Source: Alphaproteobacteria bacterium (lineage in GTDB: Bacteria > Pseudomonadota > Alphaproteobacteria > ATCC43930 > CGMCC-115725). Taken from it: DNA of 20,825 bases. Below are positions 1 to 11,542 of the stretch, piece by piece (position 1 is the first letter of the stretch; each line of letters opens with the position of its first letter). Under the pieces are notes generated by a model. It worked only from the letters and a program-made list of their open reading frames with translations. It had not been told where the DNA came from and ran no database searches. Made by a program: the position numbers and the translations under genes. Location of the stretch: positions 1 through 20,825 of the forward strand of contig JASHTP010000008.1 in assembly GCA_030040495.1 (NCBI GenBank), written 5' to 3'.

Positions 1-889
<889 letters not shown>

Positions 890-890
<1 letters not shown>

Positions 891-1735
891 TACTTCTCGC
901 TCTCCACCAGCCCTTTGACGAACCAGCGCTGCATCAGCACCACCACCAGCGCCGGCGGCAGCAGCGCGAGGATCGCCGTCGCCATGACGATGTCCCAGTC
1001 GGTGCGGCCGTCGCCGGTGCCGATCATCCGCGTCAGGCCGATGACGATGGTCGTCATCTCGGCGCTGTTGGTGACGAGCAGCGGCCAGAGGAACTGGTTC
1101 CAGCCATAGATGAAGAGGATGACGAAGAGCGCCGCCATGTTGGTGCTCGACAGCGGGATCACCGTGTCGACGAGGAAGCGCAGCGGCCCGGCGCCGTCGA
1201 TCTTCGCCGCCTCGACCAGCTCGTCGGGGACGGTGAGGAAGAACTGGCGGAAGAGCAGCGTCGCGGTGGCCGAGGCGATGAGCGGGATGGTGAGGCCGGC
1301 GAAGCTGTCGATCATGCCGAGATCGGCCACCACCTTGTAGGTCGGCACGATGCGCACCTCGACCGGCAGCATCAAGGTCACGAAGATCATCCAGAAGATG
1401 ACCATGCGCAGCGGAAAGCGGAAGAACACCACGGCATAGGCCGAGAGCAGCGAGATGGCGATCTTGCCGACGGCGATGATCAGCGCCATCACCAGCGTGT
1501 TCCAAAGCATCCGCGCCACCGACTCGCCGCTGGTGGCGGCGACGCCGGTGAACAGCGCCTCGCGGTAGTTGGCGAAGAGATGCGAGCCCGGCAGCAGCGG
1601 CATGCCGGCGAGGATGTCCTGCGGCGTCAGGCTCGAGGCGACGAAGGTCATGTAGATCGGGAAGGCGACGATGACGACGCCGCCCAGCAGGATGAGGTGC
1701 GGCAGCCAGTCGGCGGCAGGGGCCCGCGCGCGCAT
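890..1735 (-). CDS. ugpE: sn-glycerol-3-phosphate ABC transporter permease UgpE
   Basis: This inner-membrane permease (281 aa) belongs to the MalG/UgpE class and pairs with UgpA to form the translocation pore. The sequence shows an N-terminal membrane segment (about 11-31) and further hydrophobic segments near 79-105, 112-131, 145-165, 200-220 and 248-268. The EAA loop EAAKIDGAGPLRFLVDTVIPL (about 175-194) is the site that docks with the ATPase. I chose the ATG at 1735 because it overlaps the ugpA TGA by 1 nt (TGATG). A TTG codon just upstream at 1738 would add a single residue. The stop overlaps the ugpC start in the same way, so ugpA, ugpE and ugpC are probably translationally coupled. Assignment to the glycerol-3-phosphate subfamily rests mainly on the neighbouring UgpB. 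Confidence 0.92.
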
Positions 1736-2616
1736 CAATAATGCACCTTGCGCTCGACATAGCGGAACTGCAGCGCGGTGAGCGCCACCACGATCGCCAT
1801 CAGAATCACCGATTGCGCCGCCGAGCCGCCGAGGTCGAGCGCCACGACGCCGTCGTAATAGACCTTGTAGACCAAGATCTCGGTCGACTTGCCGGGACCG
1901 CCGGCGGTGACGCTGCGGATGACGCCGAAGGTGTCGAAGAAGGCGTAGACGACGTCGACGACGACGAGGAAGAAGGCGGTCGGCGAGAGCAGCGGGAAGA
2001 CGATGGTCCAGAAGCGCCGCGTGCGGCCGGCGCCGTCGATCGCCGCCGCCTCAAGCAGCGACTTCGGGATCGACTGCAGCCCCGCGAGGAAGAACAGGAA
2101 ATTGTAGCTGATCTGCTTCCAGGCGGCGATGACGATGACCAGCGCCATCGCCTGGCCGCCGTTCAGCAGATAGTTCCAGTCGATGCCGAGCCGGTGCAGC
2201 GCGAAGGCGAGCGGGCCGACGCCGGGATAGAACAGGAAGAGCCACAGCACCCCCGCCACCGCCGGCGCCACCGCATAGGGCAGCAGCAGCACGGTCTTGT
2301 AGGCGGTGGCCGCCTTGATCACGCGATCGGCCATCACCGCCAGCAGCAGCGACGGCACCAGCACCAGCACGGTGACGGCGAGGCTGAACACCGCGGTGCG
2401 CAGGATGGCGTCGGCATAGTCGGGATCGGCGAGCAGCGCCGTGAAATTGTCGAGCCCGACGAAGTGCGAGGAGAGGCCGAAGGGATCCTCGCGATGCACC
2501 GACTGCCAGAAGGCCTGCGCCGCCGGCCAGAAGAAGAACACCAGCGTGACCGCGAGCTGCGGCGTCACCAGGAGATAGGGCAGAGCCTTGCCGCGAAAGA
2601 CGACGCGCCGCTGCAT
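1735..2616 (-). CDS. ugpA: sn-glycerol-3-phosphate ABC transporter permease UgpA
   Basis: This is the second inner-membrane permease of the importer (293 aa, normal for UgpA/MalF-type proteins without a large periplasmic insert). It opens with a hydrophobic segment (about 12-32, LPYLLVTPQLAVTLVFFFWP) followed by a short periplasmic loop typical of the family (VGLDNFTALLADPDYADA, about 53-70). More membrane segments follow near 73-97, 107-130, 157-180, 205-227 and 266-284. The EAA loop starts at residue 189 (EAAAIDGAGRTRRFW). It lies 191 bp downstream of ugpB, separated by a hairpin-rich spacer, and runs directly into ugpE with a 1-nt overlap. The ribosome-binding site is weak (TAAGG two bases from the ATG). 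Confidence 0.93.
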   Translation of the reverse strand: MQRRVVFRGKALPYLLVTPQLAVTLVFFFWPAAQAFWQSVHREDPFGLSSHFVGLDNFTALLADPDYADAILRTAVFSLAVTVLVLVPSLLLAVMADRVIKAATAYKTVLLLPYAVAPAVAGVLWLFLFYPGVGPLAFALHRLGIDWNYLLNGGQAMALVIVIAAWKQISYNFLFFLAGLQSIPKSLLEAAAIDGAGRTRRFWTIVFPLLSPTAFFLVVVDVVYAFFDTFGVIRSVTAGGPGKSTEILVYKVYYDGVVALDLGGSAAQSVILMAIVVALTALQFRYVERKVHY

Positions 2617-2665
2617 GGCCTTAATGCCGGCGATCGGAAATCTGCGCCGCGCCCCACCTCACCCC

Positions 2666-2765
2666 GCACCCCGGCCGACCGCTCTGCGGCCGGCCCCGCT
2701 TGGGTTCGATCGCGAAGCGGTCGAACCGGTTGCGCCTCTCCGCCCCGCCGGGGCGGAGAGGGAGG
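2666..2765. repeat. Cluster of palindromic hairpins between ugpB and ugpA
   Basis: Three dyads lie in tandem in the 191-bp ugpB-ugpA gap. CCGGCC/GGCCGG is at 2671-2676 and 2688-2693. GGTTCGA/TCGAACC is at 2703-2709 and 2721-2727. The third is a 12-bp perfect stem, CCTCTCCGCCCC, at 2735-2746 with its complement at 2750-2761 and a 3-nt loop. There is no T-tract, so it is not a standard intrinsic terminator. It resembles the short extragenic palindromes (REP-like) scattered in GC-rich alphaproteobacterial genomes. Its position inside an ABC operon, just after the binding-protein gene, suggests mRNA stabilisation or attenuation, as in mal-type operons. That role is inference. Confidence 0.6.
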
Positions 2766-2807
2766 GACCCGCGCAGCGGGAGCGTGAGGCGGGGGACCAC
2801 CGGCACA

Positions 2808-4130
2808 CTACTTCGTCGACGCCTCGAACTGGCGCAGCAGGGCGTTGCCGCGCTTCACCGCGTTGTCGAGCGCCTGCTGCGCCGTTTCCTTGCCGGAGAA
2901 GGCGTTCTCGAGCTCTTCGGCGATGACGTCGCGGATCTGCGCGAAGTTGCCGAAGCGCAGGCCGCGCGAGTTCTCGGTCGGCGGCTTCGACGTCATCTGG
3001 ATCACCGCCAAATCGAGGCCCGGATGCTCCTTGTAGAAGCCGCTGGCGCGCGTCGCCTCGTAGGCGGCCTTGGTGATCGGCAGATAGCCGGTCGTCTCGT
3101 GCCAGCGCACCTGCTGCGGCGTGGTCGAGAGGAAGGAGAGGAACTCGGCCACCCCCTTGTACTCCGCCGGCGTCTTGCCGCCCATCACCCAGAGGCTCGC
3201 GCCGCCGATGATCGTGTTCTGCGGCGCGCCCTTGACGTCGGGATAGTAGGGCAGCTCGCCCATGCCGAACGGGAATTTCGCGCCCGCCTTGGCGAGGCCG
3301 TAATAGGCCGAGGAGTTGAGCGTCATGCCGCATTCGCCGCTGACGAACATCTGATCGGGCTCGGTGGTGCGGCCGCCATAGACGAAGCTCTTGTCCGTCT
3401 CCGCGTTGACGAGATTCTGGATGTGGCGCACGACGATCGGGTTGTTGAACTCGAACACCGTGTCGGTGCCTTCCATGCCGTTCGCCTTGGTGCCGATCGG
3501 CAAATTGTGCCAGGCGCTGAACTGCTCGATCTGGATCCAGGAGAGCCACGAGGTGGTGAAGCCGCAGGCGTAGCCCGCCGCGCGAATCTTCTTGGCGTCG
3601 GCGAAGAGCTCGGGCCAGGTCTTGGGCGGTCGGTTGGGATTGAGGCCGGCCTTGGTGAAGGCGTCCTTGTTGTAGTAGAGGATCGCGGTCGAGTTGTTGA
3701 AGGGCAGCGACAGCATCTTGCCGTCGGCGGTGCTGAAATAGCCGGTGATCGCCGGCAGGTAGGCCTTGGGATCGAACTTCTCGCCGGCTTCCGCCATCAG
3801 CTGATAGACCGGCTTCACTGCGCCTTTCGCCGCCATCATCGTTGCGGTGCCGACCTCGAAGATCTGCACGATCGCCGGCGCATTGCCGGCGCGGAAGGCG
3901 GCGATCGCCGCCTGCATGGTGTCGGCATAGCCGCCTTTGTAGACGGGGACGACCTTGTACCGGCTTTGCGAGTGGTTGAACTCGTCGGCCATCTTGTTGA
4001 CGAGCTCGCCATTGACGCTCGTCATCGCGTGCCACCATTGGATCTCGATCGGCGCACCCTGGGCAAACGCCACGGGCGCGGCGAGCAGGGCAAGCGCGAC
4101 GGCGAGCAGCACCCTCTTCACCACGAACAT
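2808..4130 (-). CDS. ugpB: sn-glycerol-3-phosphate-binding periplasmic protein UgpB
   Basis: This is the periplasmic solute-binding protein (440 aa) of the Ugp importer, which binds glycerol-3-phosphate or glycerophosphodiesters and delivers them to UgpAE. A clear signal peptide ends at about residue 23 (VKRVLLAVALALLAAPVAFA, then QG). The mature protein begins with IEIQWWHAMTSVNGELVNKMADEFN, characteristic of UgpB. Family signatures follow: VYKGGYADTMQAAIAAFRAGNAPAIVQ, PFNNSTAILYYNKDAF, GASLWVMGG and TTGYLPITKAAYE. Length matches the family (about 430-440). The ATG at 4130 has a good GGAGGA ribosome-binding site six bases upstream. It is the first gene of the operon and is divergent from the metallopeptidase gene. 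Very confident for the family; the precise substrate preference is not readable from sequence. Confidence 0.96.
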   Translation of the reverse strand: MFVVKRVLLAVALALLAAPVAFAQGAPIEIQWWHAMTSVNGELVNKMADEFNHSQSRYKVVPVYKGGYADTMQAAIAAFRAGNAPAIVQIFEVGTATMMAAKGAVKPVYQLMAEAGEKFDPKAYLPAITGYFSTADGKMLSLPFNNSTAILYYNKDAFTKAGLNPNRPPKTWPELFADAKKIRAAGYACGFTTSWLSWIQIEQFSAWHNLPIGTKANGMEGTDTVFEFNNPIVVRHIQNLVNAETDKSFVYGGRTTEPDQMFVSGECGMTLNSSAYYGLAKAGAKFPFGMGELPYYPDVKGAPQNTIIGGASLWVMGGKTPAEYKGVAEFLSFLSTTPQQVRWHETTGYLPITKAAYEATRASGFYKEHPGLDLAVIQMTSKPPTENSRGLRFGNFAQIRDVIAEELENAFSGKETAQQALDNAVKRGNALLRQFEASTK

Positions 4131-4179
4131 TCTGATCCTCCCCAGTTCGCCGCCGCGACGGCAGCGTCGACCTTGTCGT

Positions 4180-4223
4180 TCTAATGCGCCGAACCTTGCC
4201 GAATTGCGACAGACTTGTGAAGC
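4180..4223 (-). promoter_or_regulatory. Weak Pho-box-like element upstream of ugpB
   Basis: On the minus strand, bases 4223-4206 read GCTTCAC-AAGT-CTGTCGC, two 7-mers at 11-bp spacing. This loosely resembles the PhoB direct repeat CTGTCAT-N4-CTGTCAT (about 4/7 and 5/7 matches). ATTAGA at 4185-4180 could be a -10, but its spacing from the box is longer than usual. It is listed because ugp operons are phosphate-regulated in several bacteria. The match is weak. Confidence 0.2.
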
Positions 4224-4329
4224 GGGAATGACGGCCGGCCTTAAGCCGGGTTAACCGCACCGTCACGGCGTTTTGTTAAGCCTGTTGACCACTTGCGGGG
4301 AAAGCGCGGGACAGGGTATTTACGAAGCT

Positions 4330-5055
4330 GTGAAGACCGTAGCCCCCTTTCGCGTGAGCCCGCCCCGACCGGCCGCCCACCGGGTCGGCAAGGTCCCGGT
4401 CCGGGTGCGGGTGAGCCGCCGCGCCCGGCGCTTGGCGCTCAAGATCGACGCCGTCGGCGATGCGGTCGAGCTGGTCCTGCCGCCGCGGACCTCCCTCCCG
4501 CGGGCATTGAATTTCCTCAATTCGAATCGCGACTGGGTTGAAAGTCGCCTGGCCGCCCTGCCGCCGCGGGTGATCTTCGCCGAGGGCGAGAAAGTGCCGA
4601 TCCTCGGCGAGCCGCACCGCATCCGCCGGGCGGCGCGCTCGAACGAGCACGGCCCGGTCTGGGTGGAGGCGGGCGAGCTTCGCGTCACCGGCGAGAAGCT
4701 GCATCTCGCCCGCCGCGTCCGCGACTTCCTCCGCGAGCGGGCGCGCGAGGAGCTGAGCCGGCGGGCCCGGCGGCTGGCGCAGCAGCTCGAGCGCGAGGTC
4801 GGCCGCATCACCGTGCGCGACACGACGACGCGCTGGGGCAGCTGCTCGGCCAACGGCAACATGGCCTTTTCCTGGCGCCTCATCATGGCGCCCGAGGCGG
4901 TGCTGCACTATGTCGTGGCGCACGAGGTGGCGCATCTCGTCGAGATGAACCACGGACCGCGCTTCTGGCGGCTGGTGGAGCGGCTCGTCCCGAACGTCGA
5001 GCGCCAGCGCGACTGGCTCAACGACAATCGGGCCTGGCTGCTGCGCATCGGCTAG
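4330..5055 (+). CDS. YgjP-like (DUF45/SprT-type) zinc metallopeptidase
   Basis: This predicted cytoplasmic zinc-dependent peptidase is of the YgjP/DUF45 family, whose substrate is generally unknown. From a GTG start at 4330 it has 241 residues. The N-terminal part contains the family's VRVSRRARRLALKI strand and the region LPRALNFLNSNRDWVESRL. The C-terminal part has TRWGSCSANGNMAFSWRLIMAP followed by the metal site HEVAH (about 198-202) with a further ligand in MNH (about His208). The ending GPRFWRLVERLVPNVERQRDWLND is typical. Two starts are possible: an upstream TTG at 4273, which adds 19 residues with no family look, or the GTG at 4330. I prefer the latter, although its ribosome-binding site is weak. 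It is divergent from ugpB and convergent with ampG (6 bp between stops), so it is probably a single-gene transcript. Confidence 0.85.
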   Translation: MKTVAPFRVSPPRPAAHRVGKVPVRVRVSRRARRLALKIDAVGDAVELVLPPRTSLPRALNFLNSNRDWVESRLAALPPRVIFAEGEKVPILGEPHRIRRAARSNEHGPVWVEAGELRVTGEKLHLARRVRDFLRERAREELSRRARRLAQQLEREVGRITVRDTTTRWGSCSANGNMAFSWRLIMAPEAVLHYVVAHEVAHLVEMNHGPRFWRLVERLVPNVERQRDWLNDNRAWLLRIG

Positions 5056-5061
5056 GAGCCC

Positions 5062-6360
<1,299 letters not shown>

Positions 6361-6372
6361 TGCCCTACCCCG

Positions 6373-6391
6373 GCCGCCGCGCGTCGGCGGC
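6373..6391 (-). terminator. GC-rich hairpin after the cytoplasmic cyclophilin gene
   Basis: A 7-bp perfect stem, GCCGCCG at 6373-6379 and CGGCGGC at 6385-6391 with a 5-nt loop, follows the cyclophilin stop codon by a few bases. There is no T-tract on the minus strand, so any termination would be partial or factor-assisted. It could also simply be chance in GC-rich DNA. Confidence 0.25.
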
Positions 6392-6395
6392 GCGC

Positions 6396-6887
6396 TTACG
6401 CGTCCGCGGTGTCGGCGGCGACCTGCAGGCGGATGATGATGTCGGGGTCATCGACGGCGCCGTTGTCGTCCTCGTCGCCCTTCCTGATGGCATCGACATG
6501 CTCCATGCCCGAGACGACCTGGCCCCAGACGGTGTACTTGCCGTCGAGGAAGGGCGCGGGCGCGAAGCAGATGAAGAACTGGCTGTCGGCGCTGTCCGGG
6601 CTCTGCGCGCGCGCCATCGAGCAGGTGCCGCGCAGATGCTTGCCCTTGTTGAACTCGGCCTTGAGCTTGCGGCCCGAGCCGCCGGTGCCATCGCCGTTGG
6701 GGTCGCCGGTCTGCGCCATGAAGCCGTCGATGACGCGGTGGAAGGGGAGGCCGTCATAGAAGCCCTCGCGCGCCAGCTCCTTGATGCGCGCGACGTGGTT
6801 GGGCGCGAGGTCCGGCCGCAGCTCGATGACGACGCGGCCGGCGGGCACGTCGAGATAAAGCGTGTTCTCGAGATCCGCCGCGCTCAT
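6396..6887 (-). CDS. Peptidyl-prolyl cis-trans isomerase, cyclophilin type, cytoplasmic
   Basis: This cyclophilin (163 aa) catalyses proline cis-trans isomerisation during protein folding. There is no signal peptide, so it should act in the cytoplasm, like PpiB. The single domain runs LYLDVPAGRVVIELRPDLAPNHV (about 10-32), then the active-site strand FHRVIDGFMAQTGDPNGDGTGGSG (about 49-72) with the catalytic Arg. DSQFFICFAPAPFLDGKYTVWGQVVSGM follows (about 101-128). An AGGAGGTGCG sequence just upstream of the ATG at 6887 is a strong ribosome-binding site. It lies directly downstream of an exported paralogue (69 bp apart) with which it shares a 58-bp exact DNA match, so the pair arose by tandem duplication. 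Confidence 0.94.
   Translation of the reverse strand: MSAADLENTLYLDVPAGRVVIELRPDLAPNHVARIKELAREGFYDGLPFHRVIDGFMAQTGDPNGDGTGGSGRKLKAEFNKGKHLRGTCSMARAQSPDSADSQFFICFAPAPFLDGKYTVWGQVVSGMEHVDAIRKGDEDDNGAVDDPDIIIRLQVAADTADA
6531..6588. repeat. 58-bp exact direct repeat, copy 1 (in cytoplasmic cyclophilin)
   Basis: This segment is identical base for base to 7095-7152 in the neighbouring cyclophilin gene. It encodes the DSQFFICFAPAPFLDGKYT region. It marks the pair as tandem duplicates, and the lack of any synonymous change suggests recent gene conversion or strong constraint. Confidence 0.85.
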
Positions 6888-6956
6888 GCCGCACCTCCTG
6901 GAAAGGACCGGCGGGTTATCCCACGGCGACGCCGCAGCGGCAAGCTGCGCCCGGCG

Positions 6957-7508
6957 CTATTTCGACTTGTCGGCATCGGCGGCGATCTGCATGCGGATGA
7001 TGTGGTCGGGGTCGACGACCGTGCCGTTGCGGTTGGGGTCGCCTCGCTTGAGGGCGTCGACCGCGTCCATGCCGGAGACGACCTGGCCGAAGATGGTGTA
7101 CTTGCCGTCGAGGAAGGGCGCGGGCGCGAAGCAGATGAAGAACTGGCTGTCGCCGCTGTCGGGATCGTCGCCGCGGGCGAGGCCGACGGTGCCGCGGACG
7201 AAATGCCCCTGGCTGAACTCCGCCGGCACGGTCTGGCCCGAGCCGCCGGTGCCGTCGCCCTTGGGATCGCCGCCCTGCGCCATGAAGCCGTCGAGGACGC
7301 GGTGGAAGGTGAGCCCGTCATAGAAGCCGGCCCGCACCAGCGCCTTGATGTGCGCCACGGTCTTGGGCGCGAGGTCGGGCCTGAGCTCGATCACCACGCG
7401 GCCTTTCGGCACGTCCATGTAAAGCGTGTTCTCGGGATCGGCAGCGCGCGCCGGCGCCAGCGCGAGCAGGAGAAGACCGAGGGCGGCAATGAAAATCTTC
7501 GAGCGCAT
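6957..7508 (-). CDS. Peptidyl-prolyl cis-trans isomerase, cyclophilin type, exported
   Basis: This cyclophilin (183 aa) has an N-terminal signal peptide (RSKIFIAALGLLLLALAPARA, cleavage near residue 22 before ADPENT). It should therefore fold proteins in the periplasm, like PpiA. The mature part contains the same domain as its neighbour: VVIELRPDLAPKTVAHIKALV, FHRVLDGFMAQGGDPKGDGTGGSG with the active-site Arg, and SQFFICFAPAPFLDGKYTIFGQ. It is first of the tandem pair on the minus strand. The gap from typA (7509-7663) contains an inverted repeat. The two paralogues differ mainly in the leader and in surface loops, which indicates duplication followed by relocation to a second compartment. Confidence 0.94.
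   Translation of the reverse strand: MRSKIFIAALGLLLLALAPARAADPENTLYMDVPKGRVVIELRPDLAPKTVAHIKALVRAGFYDGLTFHRVLDGFMAQGGDPKGDGTGGSGQTVPAEFSQGHFVRGTVGLARGDDPDSGDSQFFICFAPAPFLDGKYTIFGQVVSGMDAVDALKRGDPNRNGTVVDPDHIIRMQIAADADKSK
7095..7152. repeat. 58-bp exact direct repeat, copy 2 (in exported cyclophilin)
   Basis: This is the second copy of the segment at 6531-6588, offset by 564 bp in the same orientation. Recombination between the copies would fuse the two cyclophilin genes into one with the signal peptide retained. Confidence 0.85.
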
Positions 7509-7562
7509 CTTCTGATCCGTGCCGGTGATGAGGTGACGGCGCGGACGATAGCGGAGAAGGAA

Positions 7563-7662
7563 GAAGCTGTCAGCTCTCAGCTTTCGCCTTCGCTTCGTCG
7601 ATCAGCGACCATCGTGGATCGGCAGCCGAAATCCTTACCGACGGCTGACGGCTGACAGCTTC
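7563..7662. repeat. Inverted repeat with GAAGCTGTCAGC arms between typA and the exported cyclophilin gene
   Basis: GAAGCTGTCAGC at 7563-7574 is perfectly complementary to GCTGACAGCTTC at 7651-7662. Matching continues imperfectly for about 24 bases per arm (second CTCAGC/GTCAGC block). The right arm ends one base before the last base of the typA stop codon (7664). The roughly 76-bp interior shows nothing I recognise. This resembles a small dispersed palindromic element of alphaproteobacteria, and it may also serve as a transcript end for typA. Confidence 0.55.
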
Positions 7663-7663
7663 C

Positions 7664-9487
<1,824 letters not shown>

Positions 9488-9626
9488 GGGCGCGGCACGA
9501 TGCCGGAAAAGGGTTAATAGTGGATGACGGGTTCAGATGGGCATCGCCGCGGCGAAGCGCAATGGCGGCGGTGGTATAGCCGAGATCGCCGCGCCGGTCG
9601 ACGGGAATATCGCCGCCGCGGCGCGC

Positions 9627-10619
9627 CTAGAGCAGCCCGGCCAGCGCGGCGAGCTCGCGCAGCGAGGTCTCCGGCCGGGCGCCGTAATGGCCGATCACCT
9701 CGGCGGCGGCGAGGCTGCCGAGCCGTCCGGCGGCGGCAAGCTCGCTGCCGTGGGTGAGCCCATAGAGAAACCCCGCCGCGTAGAGGTCGCCGGCGCCGGT
9801 GGTGTCGACCAGCTGGTCGATGCGCACCGCGGGAACCGCATGGGTCTCGTCCTTTGTGACGACGACGGAGCCGCGCTCGCTGCGCGTCAGCGCCGCGATC
9901 TCGCAATGGCCGCGCACGGCGGCGAGCGCCTCGTCGAAGTGGCTGGTCTGGTAGAGCGCGGTGATCTCCGCCTCGTTGGCGAAGAGGATGTCGACATGGC
10001 CTTCGATGAGCGCGCGGAACTCGGCGCGGTAGCGGCCGACGCAGAAGGCGTCGGAAAGCGTGAGGCTGACCTTGCGCCCGGCAGCATGGGCGAGCTCCGC
10101 CGCCTTCTGGAACGCCGCCTTGGCGCGCGGGGGATCGAAGAGATAACCTTCGAGATAGGTCACCCGCGCCGCGGCGACGAGGTCGGGCGCGACATCCTCG
10201 GGGCCGAGCTCGACGCAGGCGCCGAGGAAGGTGTTCATGGTGCGCTGCGCGTCCGGCGTCACCAGGATGAGCGAGCGCGCGGTGGGCGGGCCTTCGGCGA
10301 GCGGCGCCGTATCGAAGTGAACGCCGATCGCGCGCATGTCGTGGGCGAAGACGCGGCCAAGCTCGTCCTCGCGCACCTTGCCGATATAGGCGCCCTTGCC
10401 GCCGAGCGAGGCGATGCCGGCCAGGGTGTTGCCGGCCGAGCCGCCGGACATCTCCAGCGTCGGCCCCATCGCCGCATAGAGCGCCTCGGCGCGCGCCGCG
10501 TCGATGAGCTGCATCGCGCCTTTGGTGAGGCCCTGGCGCGCGAGAAAAGCATCGTCGGCCTGGGCGATGACGTCGACGATGGCGTTGCCGATACCGACGA
10601 CATCGAGAACCGCTTCCAT
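9627..10619 (-). CDS. PfkB-family carbohydrate kinase, adenosine-kinase-like
   Basis: This ribokinase-fold kinase (330 aa) is of the alphaproteobacterial adenosine kinase type and would phosphorylate adenosine to AMP with ATP. The N-terminal part DVVGIGNAIVDVIAQADDAFL (about 6-26) and GGSAGNTLAGIASLGGKGAYIGKV (about 59-82) form the substrate side and PfkB signature 1. Signature 2 is DTTGAGDLYAAGFL (272-285), with catalytic Asp278. The ATG at 10619 has a GGAAGGG ribosome-binding site a few bases upstream. A longer in-frame reading to 10838 overlaps the divergent EI24 gene, has no family look and is rejected. The exact sugar or nucleoside substrate cannot be proved from sequence. Confidence 0.9.
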   Translation of the reverse strand: MEAVLDVVGIGNAIVDVIAQADDAFLARQGLTKGAMQLIDAARAEALYAAMGPTLEMSGGSAGNTLAGIASLGGKGAYIGKVREDELGRVFAHDMRAIGVHFDTAPLAEGPPTARSLILVTPDAQRTMNTFLGACVELGPEDVAPDLVAAARVTYLEGYLFDPPRAKAAFQKAAELAHAAGRKVSLTLSDAFCVGRYRAEFRALIEGHVDILFANEAEITALYQTSHFDEALAAVRGHCEIAALTRSERGSVVVTKDETHAVPAVRIDQLVDTTGAGDLYAAGFLYGLTHGSELAAAGRLGSLAAAEVIGHYGARPETSLRELAALAGLL

Positions 10620-10776
10620 GAAGCCCTTCCGCGCCGGGAAAATCGGCGCGGAGTATAGAGAGGCCGCCTGACCCGGCAAGCTTTCCGCCAAAGCTGCGCC
10701 GAATGCGCGCCATCGCCGCTTGCGTCGGCGGGCGCCGGGCGCAACCCTGGCCCTTCCCGACGCCGAAGGAGGCGCG

Positions 10777-11487
10777 ATGCTCAGCGAATTTCGACTCGCC
10801 GTCGAGGACACGGTCGCGCCCGAGCAGCGCCGCGCCATCCTGATCAGCCTGGCGCTCGCCCTGGCGCTGCTCCTGATGCTCTGGCTCGGAATCAGCCTGG
10901 GGCTCGAACTCCTGCGAGTCGCGGGGAATGGCCGGCTTTATGCGCTGATCGAGATCGTCGGAAGTGCCGCGGCGCTGCTGCTCGCCTGGCTGTTGTTTCC
11001 GGCGATGACGCTGCTGATCCTGGGATTTTTTCTCGATGGCATCGTCGAGTCCGTGGAAAGCCGCCGATATCCGGGCATCGCGCCGGTCCGCCGCCGCGGC
11101 ATCGGCGGCGGGCTCGCCAGCGCGCTGCGACTCCTGCTGCTTGCCCTGGTGCTCAACCTGGCCGCCCTGCCGCTCTACCTCTTGCCGGCGATAAATCTCT
11201 TTATCTACTACCTATTGAACGGTTATCTTGTCGGGCGCGAATATTTTGAGCTGGTCGCGCTTCGTCGGGTGGACGGAGGCGCGGCGGCGGCGATGTGGCG
11301 GCGGCATCGCGGTCGGCTGGTTCTGGCCGGAGTCGTCATCACCATCCTGCTGTCGTTGCCCTTGGTCAATCTGGTGGCGCCGGTGATGGCGGCGGCATTT
11401 ATGCTGCATGTCTTCGAAGGGCTGAGACGGGACGAGGCGGCCGAAACATTCGCGGGCTCGCGGCGAACAGGGTTAATGAAGGATTAA
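10777..11487 (+). CDS. EI24 domain-containing (CysZ-like) integral membrane protein
   Basis: This is an inner-membrane protein of 236 aa with strongly hydrophobic stretches near 23-48, 55-88, 110-150 and 180-215. The pattern LLILGFFLDGIVESVESRRYPG and the cluster INLFIYYLLNGYLVGREYFELVALRR match the EI24/CysZ family. In E. coli CysZ is a sulfate channel, but most bacterial EI24 proteins have no proven role, so I do not assign sulfate transport. The ATG at 10777 has an excellent AAGGAGG ribosome-binding site (10766-10772) four bases away, which settles the start against a longer frame from 10720. It is divergent from the adenosine kinase gene and followed after 55 bp by the bactofilin gene. 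Confidence 0.85.
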   Translation: MLSEFRLAVEDTVAPEQRRAILISLALALALLLMLWLGISLGLELLRVAGNGRLYALIEIVGSAAALLLAWLLFPAMTLLILGFFLDGIVESVESRRYPGIAPVRRRGIGGGLASALRLLLLALVLNLAALPLYLLPAINLFIYYLLNGYLVGREYFELVALRRVDGGAAAAMWRRHRGRLVLAGVVITILLSLPLVNLVAPVMAAAFMLHVFEGLRRDEAAETFAGSRRTGLMKD

Positions 11488-11542
11488 TCAGTCGGCGCGA
11501 AGCTGGCCCCCGTTTCCACCAACCCTTTCAGGTGTCTCCGCC

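Noticed and set aside
9488..9626. Possible small gene or RNA between typA and the adenosine kinase gene
   Set aside because: There is no ribosome-binding site with a usable frame and no stable structured element. It is best read as the typA leader, and the ACTATTAA sequence on the minus strand was too weak to call a promoter.
10620..10838. N-terminal extension of the adenosine kinase frame
   Set aside because: It overlaps the divergent EI24 gene and its strong ribosome-binding site, and the residues have no PfkB-family character.
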